A DNA stretch of 61,226 nt from CAYWGR01 sp964458015 (GCA_964458015.1 CAYWGR010000005.1:1-61226); one strand, 5' to 3'. Shown: positions 22,548-32,253, counted from the first letter of the stretch. Notes: generated by a model from the letters alone, not told the origin. A program made the numbers and translations.

Positions 22548-23645
22548 CTATTTTGCCTTCTCCGATAAGTCTTCAATCATCTCTTGCTCAGCCATCGAAA
22601 CCGTCTTGATCTTTTTGGCGTCCAGGTCCATCTTCTTTAGATCGACCATGCGGATGCGGCTGTTGTCGAATGTCCGAAAGTAGTAGCGATGGTTGGTCAA
22701 ATCCGAGACGCTTGTCCATTGCGTGTAGTCGGCAACTACCTTGCCATCCTCCATGCCTCTCGCGGAACCTTTCGGGATGTCGAACTGATTCAGAATGTGA
22801 AACGCTTGAAGCACGCCGTCACGAGCCGTCGCCACGGGCAGTGCCGCCCGGGAGAAGGCCACGGCCCGAACGAAACGGGAAGGCGGCGTAAAATCGCCGG
22901 GCAGCCCCAGCATCCCGCTTCCTTGGCCAAAACTACGAATCTTCATGCCCGCAACGTCCGCCGACGGCACATTGTTCGCGGTGAGATTAACGTAATTGGA
23001 GAGGTTCGTCATGTGCCAATCAAAGGTCGGAGCGTTGGTCACGACGCCCAACGGATTGTCGTGGATTTTCAGTTCCCCTTTGACATACTCCAGCACAACG
23101 CACTGCCCGCGGGCGTCGGTGACGATGTAATGACACGGCGGCACCTCGCCGATGTCTTTCTGAAACACATTGCCGACATACACAGTGCGCACTGCCTGAA
23201 CCGCCTGATCCACATCGGCACAGTTGCCAAGCAGATACAAGGGCAGTTCCCACGGAGCGATTGCCTTGTCGGCGTCGTCCTTCTTGATCTCTTGGTATTT
23301 GGCGTAGCCGGGGAAGTAGAAAATGCCGATCGCCAGCCCCTTCTCGTTCAGGCCGTCTAAGATGGCCGGCAGATTGAACATATTCGCCCCGACGATTCCA
23401 TACTTCGACTTCCATCGACGGCCGGTCTTGTCGGCCGACGCCGTCCCCACCGACTCCGTTCCTCTAGGAATCACGATGACGTTGGATTGCAGGTTGGCGC
23501 CGAACTCCAATGTGCGAGCGACAATCAACGAACCGTCTCGCGGCTTGATGCGAATGCCGGTGCAGGCAGCAGCCGGTTGATTACTCGCAGCCAAAGAACA
23601 AAGCGTTAAGGCAAGGACATCCAGAAAAAAGAAACGACATTTCAT
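22548..23645 (-). CDS. Linear amide C-N hydrolase, choloylglycine hydrolase family
   Basis: An Ntn-hydrolase of 365 residues. The ATG at 23645 gives a signal peptide whose cleavage after QPAAA would expose Cys28 (CTGIRIKPRDGSLIVARTLEF) as the N-terminal nucleophile, as in penicillin V acylase and bile-salt hydrolase. Other family positions seen are the Arg of VARTLEF and the segment GLNEKGLAIGIFYFPGY. Probably secreted; the amide substrate is unknown (N-acyl-homoserine lactones and penicillin V are known family substrates). Confidence 0.88.
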   Translation of the reverse strand: MKCRFFFLDVLALTLCSLAASNQPAAACTGIRIKPRDGSLIVARTLEFGANLQSNVIVIPRGTESVGTASADKTGRRWKSKYGIVGANMFNLPAILDGLNEKGLAIGIFYFPGYAKYQEIKKDDADKAIAPWELPLYLLGNCADVDQAVQAVRTVYVGNVFQKDIGEVPPCHYIVTDARGQCVVLEYVKGELKIHDNPLGVVTNAPTFDWHMTNLSNYVNLTANNVPSADVAGMKIRSFGQGSGMLGLPGDFTPPSRFVRAVAFSRAALPVATARDGVLQAFHILNQFDIPKGSARGMEDGKVVADYTQWTSVSDLTNHRYYFRTFDNSRIRMVDLKKMDLDAKKIKTVSMAEQEMIEDLSEKAK

Positions 23646-24159
23646 TGGCAGGCCCCTTTTTCCCGAGGACAATGGAAACAGCATCAGGAAAGTATAGGTT
23701 GAAATGCCACGCCGAATCTTCCGACGTTCTCTCTGTCAAACCTGCTAAGAAATTGCGTGATCTTGCCCGTTCACAACGAGAAATACGCACCCACAATACC
23801 CCTCACGCCTGGGACGTCCTATGTAACGCGCAATTGTATTTGGCTTGAGCAAACGATTGAGATGGTGAGACAGCCGGAGGAGTTGCGTCGTCAACCAGAG
23901 AAATTGCCACCAACGCTCCCTCTCCTTTCTCCGTGAGCCACAGACGGGGCTCGCCCTGCAAAACTGCTATCACCGGCACAACAGGAAATGTGACAGAAAG
24001 GTCGCCATAAAAAACCTCCGGACAGTACTTGGAAAACCTGAATGATTGTGAAGTGAATGGACGATGCGATAACCATTCTTGGTGCGAAAGGATTTCCACC
24101 AATCCTCTTTCAGTTCTACTGTTCTGAATCATTCTTGATTAAGCAAAGGAGTGCAGGCT
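23646..24159. other. Gene-poor region with one doubtful small frame
   Basis: This stretch holds the upstream region of the amide hydrolase. A minus-strand frame at 23803-24132 could encode 109 residues, but it has no recognisable motif or ribosome-binding site; I would not call it a gene. Confidence 0.4.
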
Positions 24160-24549
24160 ATGGACGCCTTCCTGTCGGACCTGTGGACTATGGGCTGGGT
24201 CATGGCTGGAAATTTATCAGCCCTCACAGTTAGGATCAATTGGCTTCTAACCAACCATGATCGTTTGGCCGGTAAAAAACCAACATGGCCGCGGTCATAT
24301 CCCCTACCAAAACGCTATTTTGAATATTCATTTTGGCTTGCCAGGTTGTCATTGGCTTTTTGCACAAGCCTGGCCGCCGTGTCCTACGGTGGTGGCTCCT
24401 CATGGAACCTTTTCATATTTGGATACGCAAGCACGCCTATCATCTTGGTTGTGAATCGAAAAGTTGCCATTCAGCTTCTTAAACATTGGCTTAACAAACA
24501 TCACGACGATGGGGATGATGACAGTGGCCAGTTTCAAATAGCTGCATAG
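24160..24549 (+). CDS. Small membrane protein of unknown function
   Basis: A 129-residue protein with two or three hydrophobic segments (MGWVMAGNLSALTV; FWLARLSLAFCTSLAAVSY; FIFGYASTPIILVV) and an acidic/His tail (HHDDGDDDSG). The ATG at 24160 has an AAAGGAG site about 9 nt upstream, which favours it over the in-frame GTG at 24151. No family recognised. Confidence 0.55.
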   Translation: MDAFLSDLWTMGWVMAGNLSALTVRINWLLTNHDRLAGKKPTWPRSYPLPKRYFEYSFWLARLSLAFCTSLAAVSYGGGSSWNLFIFGYASTPIILVVNRKVAIQLLKHWLNKHHDDGDDDSGQFQIAA

Positions 24550-24799
24550 GTACGAGTGGGCGTTCATACTGCCGGTCCGCAGAGAATATCGACATCGTAC
24601 TGCCTCATCCTTCTTTCGCGATTTTGTCCTTCTGATCTTTTCGTGAATAAAAAGGAAGCTCGGCAGCCCGCCACCGACAACACTTATCCGTGTTCATCCG
24701 CGTCCATCTGCGGCTCCCAATTTTCGATCTTTTCGTCCACAATTCAACAATTGATTAGCCCTTCGTCCCTTTCCGTCTGTAGAAAACATCGTTCATCCT
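24550..24799. repeat. Intergenic region with a common dispersed phrase
   Basis: About 24687-24718 reads like the phrase TCCGTGTTCATCCGCGTCCA found in many planctomycete and verrucomicrobial intergenic regions. No gene is supported. Confidence 0.35.
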
Positions 24800-25129
24800 T
24801 CATCCTCCCACCCGTTTCGCTCGATACCCCATCCGTTCAATCTCCTGAACGATCCGATCGCGCTGATCGCCTTGGATTTCGATACGTCCGTCTTTGACCG
24901 TCCCTCCAGTTCCAAGCCGGGTCTTCAGCTTGGTGGCAAGCTCGCCGAGACCCTTCTCATCCAATGGCAGGTCGGAGATGACCGTAACGCCCTTGCCGCC
25001 TCGGCCCTTCGTCTCCCGCCCCACCTTGACCACGGTCGATTTGCTCGGTGGCTCAGGCTTGCAAGTGCAAGTCTTCTTCAGTTGATGACACTTCGGGCAA
25101 AGCAGTTTTCGCCAATCGTCGTTTCCCAT
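24800..25129 (-). CDS. SUI1-family translation factor (YciH-like)
   Basis: A 109-residue protein with a short N-terminal Cys cluster (LCPKCHQLKKTCTC, a likely zinc knuckle) and a C-terminal SUI1 fold: KGRGGKGVTVISDLPL, LKTRLGTGGTVKDGRIEIQG, DRIVQEIERMGY. This is the bacterial eIF1 homologue thought to affect start-site fidelity. It lies 15 bp downstream of the glycosylase gene on the same strand, so they may be cotranscribed. Confidence 0.9.
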   Translation of the reverse strand: MGNDDWRKLLCPKCHQLKKTCTCKPEPPSKSTVVKVGRETKGRGGKGVTVISDLPLDEKGLGELATKLKTRLGTGGTVKDGRIEIQGDQRDRIVQEIERMGYRAKRVGG

Positions 25130-25144
25130 GATGCGGTCCTTCCT

Positions 25145-25786
25145 TTATTCCAAATCCAACGACTGCCAGAAATACCAACTTGCTATGGATGAGTAAGGTC
25201 GCCAAGGTTCGGCGATTTTGATGGCCGTCTCTTTGTCTGGCAGGTCATTCAATCCATAATTGTCTCGAATGGCCGATCTTACGCCCAAGTCATCATGTGG
25301 AAACACATCGAGCCGTCCCAACGAGAAAATCAGGAACATTTGAGCTGTCCATCGGCCAATCCCCTTCACCTGAACAAGCTGTTCAACCACCTGTTCATCC
25401 GACAATCGCCCAATCTGCCGAAGATTGACCGTTCCATCATTCACCTTTTTAACCAGATCCGTAACGTAGGACGCCTTTTGAGGCGATAGACCAACCGACC
25501 GCAGTTCTTCCATTGAAAATTGGGCAAGGTTTGCCGCCGTCAATTCTGGCCCGACCAAATTCCGCAATCGGCTGAAGATGGAAGCGGCGGCAATGCCGGA
25601 AATCTGTTGGGAAATGATCGAACAGATCAACATCCGAAAGCGGTTTCGTTCAAGGCCGAGAGTGAATGGCCCAACGGCGTCGATGATCTTTTTCATCACC
25701 GGATCGACGGATCGAAGATGGCGTCGTGCTTTTCGGATGTCGTTTGCTGTCCACATTTGTTGATTGTTCCTCATTGTGTTTTGCAC
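25145..25786 (-). CDS. alkA: DNA-3-methyladenine glycosylase II
   Basis: A 213-residue HhH-GPD base-excision glycosylase that removes alkylated purines. The helix-hairpin-helix reads LVQVKGIGRWTAQMFLIFSL, followed by the conserved Asp in DVFPHDDLGVR that activates the glycosidic bond. It lacks the N-terminal Ada-related domain of E. coli AlkA, being of the short form. Together with DinB nearby it makes a small DNA-damage neighbourhood, although they are not one operon. Confidence 0.88.
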   Translation of the reverse strand: MQNTMRNNQQMWTANDIRKARRHLRSVDPVMKKIIDAVGPFTLGLERNRFRMLICSIISQQISGIAAASIFSRLRNLVGPELTAANLAQFSMEELRSVGLSPQKASYVTDLVKKVNDGTVNLRQIGRLSDEQVVEQLVQVKGIGRWTAQMFLIFSLGRLDVFPHDDLGVRSAIRDNYGLNDLPDKETAIKIAEPWRPYSSIASWYFWQSLDLE

Positions 25787-25978
25787 AGCTTCCTACCGTT
25801 TGCATTTATTGATATTTGCTTGGATAATGAACCGGCCAGTCAATTGAATTGGCCTAGTAGAATTTGCCGCCACCCCATAGCGGCCTGTTTGACATCCCAA
25901 TGCCATGACCTACATTTCTTTGGACCATCTTCGGCCCATGCCACAACCGAACTGGAAACGTCAAATCTCGGTCCCAAC

Positions 25979-26281
25979 ATGAAGCCTCTATTGCTCTTGA
26001 ATGCGATTGTGCTGGTGTTTTTCTTCGCCGCTTGGTGCGTCCTGGACTATTTCGTGGTGAAATCGCCCAACTACCCCCAAAACAGCCATGACGCCGAGTG
26101 GACGTTCCTATTCATCCCCTTGGTGACGATCTTGGCAAATCTCGTCGCACAGCGAAAGCAAGGACTCAAAAAATCACTCCTCACGGCAATCATTGCCGCG
26201 GTTGCCGTTGGCATACTCTTCTTCATAATGTTGCTCTTTCCTGGGATTCCGTTTCATCTCAGCATCGGCGGGACGCTGTGA
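25979..26281 (+). CDS. Small membrane protein of unknown function
   Basis: A 100-residue protein with three predicted membrane spans (LLLLNAIVLVFFFAAWCVLDYF; FLFIPLVTILANLVA; LLTAIIAAVAVGILFFIMLLF). The ATG at 25979 begins the hydrophobic part; the open frame upstream is the antisense of alkA and unlikely to be coding. Convergent with dinB, 33 bp apart. Confidence 0.5.
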   Translation: MKPLLLLNAIVLVFFFAAWCVLDYFVVKSPNYPQNSHDAEWTFLFIPLVTILANLVAQRKQGLKKSLLTAIIAAVAVGILFFIMLLFPGIPFHLSIGGTL

Positions 26282-26314
26282 GCGTCGTCTTCCCTTTTCA
26301 TTTGCGGAACACGA

Positions 26315-27493
26315 CTACTCGTTTTGGCCATCACGTTGTTGCGAGATAGCTGCCGCCCGACGCAACGCCCCCATCCCGAACTTTTCCCGAATCTGATCGG
26401 TCGCCGCATCCAGATCCGTCTGTTTCTTCCGCTCATCTTGATCGAAAAGAAGCCCTTGCGTCAAGCCTGTTGTGTCAAAGCCGCTGACGCCCATTCCGAT
26501 CAGTCGAATCGGCAAATGACTGGAGGGTAGCCGGATGCATAGCATTGCGTCGGCTGTTTGCCATAGTTCGTCGGTGATATCCGTGGTGGAAGGCAACGTT
26601 TGCGAACGAGTGATCAACGAAAAGTCGGCAAACCGGACCTTCAGATGAACTGTTCGCCCCTTCAGGCCATGCCGCCGAAGCCGCCACGCCACTTGTTCCG
26701 TTAATTCAATAAGCCAAGCGCGCAAAACCTCCAAATCGTCGATGTCGCGTTCAAACGTCGTTTCGTGAGAAATCGACTTCGCTTCCCGCTCCGGTACGAC
26801 CGCGCTATCGTCAACGCCGTGAGCCAATTGCCAAAGATGTTCGCCCTGACTTCCGAAACGGCTTTTTAATGTCTCGACAGGCCATTGGCGAAGCTGACCG
26901 ATGGTGCGAATGCCGAGCTTTTCAAAAACCTTACTCGACTGTTTCCCCACACCCCAAAGCCGTTCGACGGGCAACGGGTCGAGAAACTCCTGGACATGCT
27001 CCGGCTCCACAACAAAAAAACCGTCAGGCTTCTTGAAATCACTGGCAATCTTTGCCAAGAACTTGTTGGGAGCCACGCCGACGGAAACCACCAAGCCAAC
27101 CTCTTCTCGAACGGCCTTTTTAATCTTCTGCCCGATTTCGGAGGCCGAACCAAAAAGCGGTTCACTGCCGGTCACATCCAGAAACGCCTCGTCAAGCGAC
27201 AACGGCTCGACAAGCGGAGTAAATCGCTCGAAGACGCCTCGAATCTGCTTGGATATTTCAGCATAGTAGCTGATGCGCGGCGGCAAATAAACGCCGTTCG
27301 GGCAAAGCCGACGAGCGGTGGCCGAAGGCATCGCACTATGAACGCCGTACCGCCGAGCGACATAGTTCGCCGCCGACACCACGCCCCGTTTCTCCGGCGA
27401 TCCGCCGACAATAACCGGCTTGCCGACCAATTCCGGTCGATCCCGCTCCTCAACCGAGGCATAAAAAGCGTCCATGTCGCAGTGGAGAATCAC
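26315..27493 (-). CDS. dinB: DNA polymerase IV (Y-family)
   Basis: An error-prone translesion polymerase of 392 residues. Catalytic acids are seen in ILHCDMDAFYASVE and in PLSLDEAFLDVT (the SxDE motif). The steric region YVARRYGVHSAM, the thumb HhH (VERLWGVGKQSSKVFEKLGI) and little finger (ISHETTFERDIDD, LKGRTVHLKVRFADF) follow. The C-terminus lacks an obvious beta-clamp QLxLF but has GLLFDQDERKKQ, which may do that job. I see no SOS box. Confidence 0.94.
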   Translation of the reverse strand: MILHCDMDAFYASVEERDRPELVGKPVIVGGSPEKRGVVSAANYVARRYGVHSAMPSATARRLCPNGVYLPPRISYYAEISKQIRGVFERFTPLVEPLSLDEAFLDVTGSEPLFGSASEIGQKIKKAVREEVGLVVSVGVAPNKFLAKIASDFKKPDGFFVVEPEHVQEFLDPLPVERLWGVGKQSSKVFEKLGIRTIGQLRQWPVETLKSRFGSQGEHLWQLAHGVDDSAVVPEREAKSISHETTFERDIDDLEVLRAWLIELTEQVAWRLRRHGLKGRTVHLKVRFADFSLITRSQTLPSTTDITDELWQTADAMLCIRLPSSHLPIRLIGMGVSGFDTTGLTQGLLFDQDERKKQTDLDAATDQIREKFGMGALRRAAAISQQRDGQNE

Positions 27494-27903
27494 AGGCGGT
27501 GGCCCTCGGTCGTCAGGCGGTTGTCAATCGTTGTGCATGGCGGTCACGAATTCTCGTGGCACATTGCAGACCATGCCGCATCGGAGAACTCCTCATCATT
27601 CCAAGCATCAACAAATGCTTTGACTGCAACTGCAATCTTCCTGCTTCCAATAGCTGGTTAGATTGCCAACAATCCTTAGCTCGTTCCAAGTAGCCGCAAT
27701 TATAGGTGTTTGCTTCTGGCATAACCATGTTTGCCAAAGGGCCAATGAAACTCGATTCAGTGACAACAAAACCGAGTATAACCGCCCGTCGAAAACCGTC
27801 AATCTGACAAGAGGATAAAGGCGTTTCGAGGTGGGGGTTGCTCGATTTCCCTCGAAAATTGTAAGATGGCGGTCAGTCTTACAGGCTAACCCAAGTGAAC
27901 CCC
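27494..27903. other. Intergenic region without a supported gene
   Basis: These 410 bp between dinB and the next gene contain only short frames and one copy of the CTCGTTCCAAG phrase. Nothing else is recognised. Confidence 0.4.
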
Positions 27904-28329
27904 ATGCAAATGCAGCGTCGTCAGCTATTCGGCTGCTTCTTCCTCGTAATTGTTCCCGTTGGACTCCTAACGTGGATTGGGCGAAGGGCTTTTCTGCTGA
28001 GCAGGTACAATCGTCGTTCCGACGAAATCCGCCAGAAAATCCAAGCATTACGTGACCGACGCCCTGAGGCAATCAACCCCGAGTTTTGGGAGAAATGTTT
28101 GGCTTGGGCAGGCATTGCCGAAGGAAACATCTGTTTTTCAGAAGAACATGTCAGCTACGAAAGAATGTGCAGGTTTGAAGAACAGCTAGACGAGAAGCTG
28201 AAGGAGCCAGTCGATCTCGGCACCATTGAATGGATTGGTGATAGCCTTGCCGAAACAGGCCCTCATGGGCAACAATACATGACCATATGGCGAAAACAAT
28301 GGCAAGCCATAGAGAAGTTGGGAAAATGA
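27904..28329 (+). CDS. Unknown protein with one N-terminal membrane segment
   Basis: A 141-residue protein. The N-terminus has one strong hydrophobic helix (LFGCFFLVIVPVGLLTWIG) and then a positive stretch, so the soluble part probably faces the cytoplasm. The remainder is rich in Glu, Trp and Cys (EFWEKCLAWAGIAEGNICF). The ATG at 27904 is preferred to the GTG at 27895. No family recognised. First of five short genes of one orientation. Confidence 0.5.
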   Translation: MQMQRRQLFGCFFLVIVPVGLLTWIGRRAFLLSRYNRRSDEIRQKIQALRDRRPEAINPEFWEKCLAWAGIAEGNICFSEEHVSYERMCRFEEQLDEKLKEPVDLGTIEWIGDSLAETGPHGQQYMTIWRKQWQAIEKLGK

Positions 28330-28400
28330 GAATGGCGACATCACGCTAGCGTGCAAAGAAAAAAGAGTCTGTCGAGAAAGGCCGATTGAGATCTGTGGAG

Positions 28401-28616
28401 ATGACTTTGGAGGGATTGATTAGCGTTATCGTGGCCGTTATCGGCTTGGTTCTCAGCTTCGTTTACCTTTGGTTTCGGCTAGGGCCGAGGCGATGTCCAA
28501 ACTGTGGCGGATGGGCATGGGGCCGCTTTGGAAAACCGTGGGGGCCTCGTCGGATGTTCTTCCGCTGCAAGAAGTGCCGCAAGGAATTTCAAAGTCGATG
28601 TGGACTGGGAAAATAA
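28401..28616 (+). CDS. Small membrane-anchored zinc-ribbon protein
   Basis: A 71-residue protein with one membrane helix (LISVIVAVIGLVLSFVYLWF) followed by a four-Cys zinc ribbon: CPNCGGWAWG and then FRCKKCRKEF. The ATG at 28401 follows a GTGGAG. Function unknown; such ribbons often bind nucleic acid or a partner protein. Confidence 0.55.
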   Translation: MTLEGLISVIVAVIGLVLSFVYLWFRLGPRRCPNCGGWAWGRFGKPWGPRRMFFRCKKCRKEFQSRCGLGK

Positions 28617-28638
28617 TCGTGACTTGGAGCTTTCGCTT

Positions 28639-29358
28639 ATGACCAACATGAAATCATTCGCCAAAGAAGCCCTACGATGGTTCGTTATCGTCACTTCAGG
28701 TGGCTATGGCCTTTGGCAACTGATTGATGCAGGTCGGCGTGCTATCGGTATGCGATGGAGTGGCGATGGGTCTGACGTATTCGGATTTTTCGTCATCTTG
28801 ATGCCATTGCTTGTTGCCGCTCCCTGCCTTGCCGTCGCCTACAGTTGTCTACGCCGCCAGTATCGAAGACTATTCATTGTCCTCGGTGTGATTGGTTGCC
28901 TTGCCATATTTGTTGGGTTGTCCACACTGCCCGAGCAGTTGGGGATGTTCCAATTCTTGGACCGCCAGATTCACGAGAATCACGAGTATGCTTTTCTTGG
29001 CCTGCCGTTTGCTCTTCTCGCGGTCTTCGGACCTATCTATGTGGCGGCGTGGTTCTATCGTCTCTGCCACCGTTTTGCCTATCCAGACAGGCCGAGAACG
29101 AAAACACGAGCAACCCGCTGGCTGATCTGGTTGGGTTTATTTTGCATGATAGTGCCGCCGATGATGGATCTGCTCGTTACGTTCAGCAAGGTGACGCAAT
29201 CGGCAAACGTAGCTGTTTCGTTGGACTCGATATGCTGGACGATTGGGATATCCGTGGTCGGCCTGCTTTTGATGTTCCTCGGATTGGTGCGTCGTCGGCC
29301 AATTACCGAACTGAAAATCGGCAACGCTGTAGTCGAAACATCCACCTCAACCACGTGA
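28639..29358 (+). CDS. Integral membrane protein of unknown function
   Basis: A 239-residue protein with about six hydrophobic segments, among them VFGFFVILMPLLVAAPCLA, LFIVLGVIGCLAIFVGL and WLIWLGLFCMIVPPMM. No conserved polar motif is evident. It starts 23 bp after the zinc-ribbon gene and ends 11 bp before the next membrane protein, so these three are probably one transcript. Confidence 0.55.
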   Translation: MTNMKSFAKEALRWFVIVTSGGYGLWQLIDAGRRAIGMRWSGDGSDVFGFFVILMPLLVAAPCLAVAYSCLRRQYRRLFIVLGVIGCLAIFVGLSTLPEQLGMFQFLDRQIHENHEYAFLGLPFALLAVFGPIYVAAWFYRLCHRFAYPDRPRTKTRATRWLIWLGLFCMIVPPMMDLLVTFSKVTQSANVAVSLDSICWTIGISVVGLLLMFLGLVRRRPITELKIGNAVVETSTSTT

Positions 29359-29368
29359 TGGCACGCTA

Positions 29369-29884
29369 ATGGTCTTATTCGCTGATGCCGGAATACCGAT
29401 GCTTGCAGTTGTCTGGCCTTTCATGTGGTTGGCGTTTCTGCCCGTTGTAGTCATCGAATCACTTGTCGCCCTAAAGAGTCTGGGGCTTCATTTTCGGCGA
29501 GCACTGGTAGTCACGGCGGCGGCAAATGCCGTATCGACGCTTGTGGGGATTCCGATCACTTGGTTTCTTCTCGTGATTCTCGATCTCATCATCGGCAACG
29601 GTGGCCAATGGCAACCCATCGACACGCCAATGCAAGCGGCACTCGCTATTTTCCAACAAGCCGCTTGGTTGTGTCCCTATGAAGAAGAATTGCATTGGAT
29701 GATTCCTACGGCGGCTATAGTTCTTTGTATTCCGTTCTATTTTGCCTCTGTTTGGATCGAATATTTTGTTGCCAGACATATGGTTCCAAACGATTTCAGG
29801 CAAGTCCGCCGATTCTGTTGGTGGGCCAATTTCTGGTCATATACGGCGATTGCTCTTTTCTGGGTGAGCTGTATTCTTACATAA
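29369..29884 (+). CDS. Integral membrane protein of unknown function
   Basis: A 171-residue protein with four or five hydrophobic segments (LAVVWPFMWLAFLPVVVIESLV; LVGIPITWFLLVILDLIIG; IPTAAIVLCIPFYFASVWI; FWSYTAIALFWVSCIL). No recognised family. It lies 11 bp downstream of the preceding membrane protein. Confidence 0.55.
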   Translation: MVLFADAGIPMLAVVWPFMWLAFLPVVVIESLVALKSLGLHFRRALVVTAAANAVSTLVGIPITWFLLVILDLIIGNGGQWQPIDTPMQAALAIFQQAAWLCPYEEELHWMIPTAAIVLCIPFYFASVWIEYFVARHMVPNDFRQVRRFCWWANFWSYTAIALFWVSCILT

Positions 29885-29961
29885 AGGCACTCTGGTTAGG
29901 GTTGTTGTATGGCGACCAAGACGATCGTGAGTGCGTTTGAACGCAAGGCTGGATAACCGCC

Positions 29962-30462
29962 ATGAAAATCATCAACATCCACAAACGGCTACTAAACGCT
30001 TCGCCCGACCGCGTCGGACGATTGATCGACAGCCTCGCTTCATCCAACGACTTGCTGTGGCCTATCGACCGATGGCCTCCAATGCAATTCGATCGTCCTT
30101 TGGGCATGGGTGCAATCGGTGGGCATGGGCCGATCCGCTACACGGTTGAATCTTACCAGCCCGGCCACGACATTCGCTTTCGTTTCACCGAGCCAAAGGG
30201 GTTTGTCGGTACGCATCGTTTTGAGGTCGAACCAACTGCCGATGGAAAAACGTTGCTTCGACACGTCATTGACATGCAGGTTTCAGGATGGGCGTTGTCG
30301 ACTTGGCTTGTCATTCGTCCTCTGCACGATGCACTTTTGGAGGATGCGTTAGACCGTGCCGAGATCGCTGTCGGCAAGCAAGTGCCGCAAAGACAATGGT
30401 CGTACCTGGTGAGGATTGTCAGATGGATGATGAGGCGAAAACATGCTTCAAAAGAGCATTGA
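29962..30462 (+). CDS. SRPBCC-family protein
   Basis: A 166-residue protein whose pattern (alternating strands GPIRYTVESYQPGHDIRFRF, TLLRHVIDMQVSGWALSTW, C-terminal amphipathic helix) matches the START/SRPBCC fold used to bind hydrophobic ligands. Family assignment is from pattern only. It is the last of the run of small genes of this orientation. Confidence 0.55.
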   Translation: MKIINIHKRLLNASPDRVGRLIDSLASSNDLLWPIDRWPPMQFDRPLGMGAIGGHGPIRYTVESYQPGHDIRFRFTEPKGFVGTHRFEVEPTADGKTLLRHVIDMQVSGWALSTWLVIRPLHDALLEDALDRAEIAVGKQVPQRQWSYLVRIVRWMMRRKHASKEH

Positions 30463-30619
30463 TGGAAGACCTTCAAAATCGGCTTCGTTTGACATTCTCG
30501 TGACATCTACGCCTCTGCATTTAGGGCCCGTCCAACAATAATTATGGATTCATCGTCCAGCAGAGGCATGAACAAAGCCGGCGATTCTTCCCATGCAATT
30601 GCGGTTGCAGTTGTCGAGC

Positions 30620-32185
30620 TTATGGGAAAAAGATATAGAAAAGCAATACAGCCGTGGTGATAATACTCCACCAAAACGTTGGGCTGCGAAGGCCGCGCGA
30701 CGTGGCGCGTTGTTCGGGAGGGAGCTGTAGGCTGTCGGGAGTCCAAATCAGCCCAGCAAGTTCTTCGCGAGTGCGCGGCGTCGTAACCATGCTGACAACG
30801 GTACAGAGAACCATGCAGGTCCAGAAGACGATGCCGGTACGATTCGGAAAGGAGATGCCCGGCCAGATTTTCTCGATGGCCAACGACAACGGGATGCTTG
30901 TCAGGCCGGCAGTTACGGCCGCGACGGGTGTGGTTCGACTCCAGAAGATGCCAAGCAGGAACATTGTGGCGATGCCGGGAGCGAAGTAGCCGTAGGCATC
31001 CATCAAAAGAATGAAGATTGGGCGTTGGGAATTGGCGATCATGAAATTAGCCCAAGCCATGCCAAGCAACACGGAGACAATTCCGATGAATCGCCCGAAG
31101 TGGACCGCCTCGCGTTCACTGGCCTGGGGGCGAAAATATGGAAGATAAAGATCGACCGTGGCGATTGCCGAGCACGAATTGATCGCTCCGGAAACGTGCG
31201 ACATCACCGCCGCGATGAGTCCCGCCATGACCAGTCCGACAAGCCCCGTGGGCAATAAGTTTTGAACGAGTGTGGGGAAGATGAGATCGGGACGTTCGAT
31301 GTTGGGATAGAGTTTCACGGCCAAAATGCCTGGCGCAACGATCAACAGCGGCATCAGAAATTTCAGGTAGTCGGCAAAAACGACGCCCATCCGCGCATCC
31401 CATTCGCTTCTGGCCGCTAAAACGCGTTGCACGATGAATTGGTTGCTTGCCCAGTAGAATGTGCTGATGCAGATTGTCGAGCCGAGGTACATGGTCCAGG
31501 GGAAATCGGGATCCGAGGCAGGCAAAATCAAATGCCAATCGGCCGAGGACGCGGCAAGTGCCGGCCAACCGCCTGCGGCCAGATAAGTGGCCACGGCTAA
31601 TATCGTCGCTCCGCCCAACAGCACGATCAACTGCATCATTTCGGTCCAGATCACGGCCCGCAATCCGCCCATGATCGTATAGGCCCCGGTCAAGACGCCC
31701 AGGATGACGACGCTGTAGACGATGGGGATGCCCAGCAACGAGTTGATGGCCAGTCCGCCTAGATACAGCACGCCGCAAATTTCAACGAACACGTAGGTGG
31801 AGAGGATCAAGACCGAGTAGGTCACCCGTGCGCCCATGCCGAACCGCTTCTGAAGATATTCCGGCATAGTGTAGAAACCATTGCGCAGATAGAACGGCAA
31901 GAAGATCCAGAGTAAGGCATTGATGCCGATGAGAATGGCGCCCCATTCCGAGACCACATTGATAAATCCGCGGGCATAGGCGGCACCCATCATGCCGACC
32001 AGTTGATGGCTGCTGATATTCGAGGCTACGATGCTGCCGCCGATCATCCACCAAGGCAATTTATCGCCGGCGAGGAAATAATCGCGCTTTGTGGCTGCCG
32101 CCGAACGCGAGGCATAGAAGCCGACACCCAAGATGGCAACTATGTAAAGAGCGAAAACGCTAATGTCGATTCCCGTCAGTTCCAC
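30620..32185 (-). CDS. Sodium:solute symporter (SSS family)
   Basis: A 521-residue transporter with about 13 membrane segments. Family marks: KRDYFLAGDKLPWWMIGGSIVAS, then the long block with GLRAVIWTEMMQLIVLLGG and LVGLVMAGLIAAVMSHVSGAINS. The last matches the Na2-site region of SGLT-type carriers. It probably imports a sugar, or sugar acid, with sodium. Its upstream region carries a TATAAT -10 box and one of four shared operator-like sites, so it is likely the uptake step of the sugar pathway at 35-43 kb. Confidence 0.9.
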   Translation of the reverse strand: MELTGIDISVFALYIVAILGVGFYASRSAAATKRDYFLAGDKLPWWMIGGSIVASNISSHQLVGMMGAAYARGFINVVSEWGAILIGINALLWIFLPFYLRNGFYTMPEYLQKRFGMGARVTYSVLILSTYVFVEICGVLYLGGLAINSLLGIPIVYSVVILGVLTGAYTIMGGLRAVIWTEMMQLIVLLGGATILAVATYLAAGGWPALAASSADWHLILPASDPDFPWTMYLGSTICISTFYWASNQFIVQRVLAARSEWDARMGVVFADYLKFLMPLLIVAPGILAVKLYPNIERPDLIFPTLVQNLLPTGLVGLVMAGLIAAVMSHVSGAINSCSAIATVDLYLPYFRPQASEREAVHFGRFIGIVSVLLGMAWANFMIANSQRPIFILLMDAYGYFAPGIATMFLLGIFWSRTTPVAAVTAGLTSIPLSLAIEKIWPGISFPNRTGIVFWTCMVLCTVVSMVTTPRTREELAGLIWTPDSLQLPPEQRATSRGLRSPTFWWSIITTAVLLFYIFFP

Positions 32186-32247
32186 AGACTGCCATCTCCG
32201 ATTGTTTTCATCGATTAGGATCGCGACATTGTTTGCCTAGAAGACCG

Positions 32248-32253
32248 ATTATA
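32248..32253 (-). promoter_or_regulatory. -10 box of the SSS transporter promoter
   Basis: Reads TATAAT on the minus strand, 63 bp upstream of the transporter ATG. No good -35 is at the right distance, which is usual for activator-dependent promoters; the paired YGCGCARA site lies about 31 bp further upstream. Confidence 0.55.
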
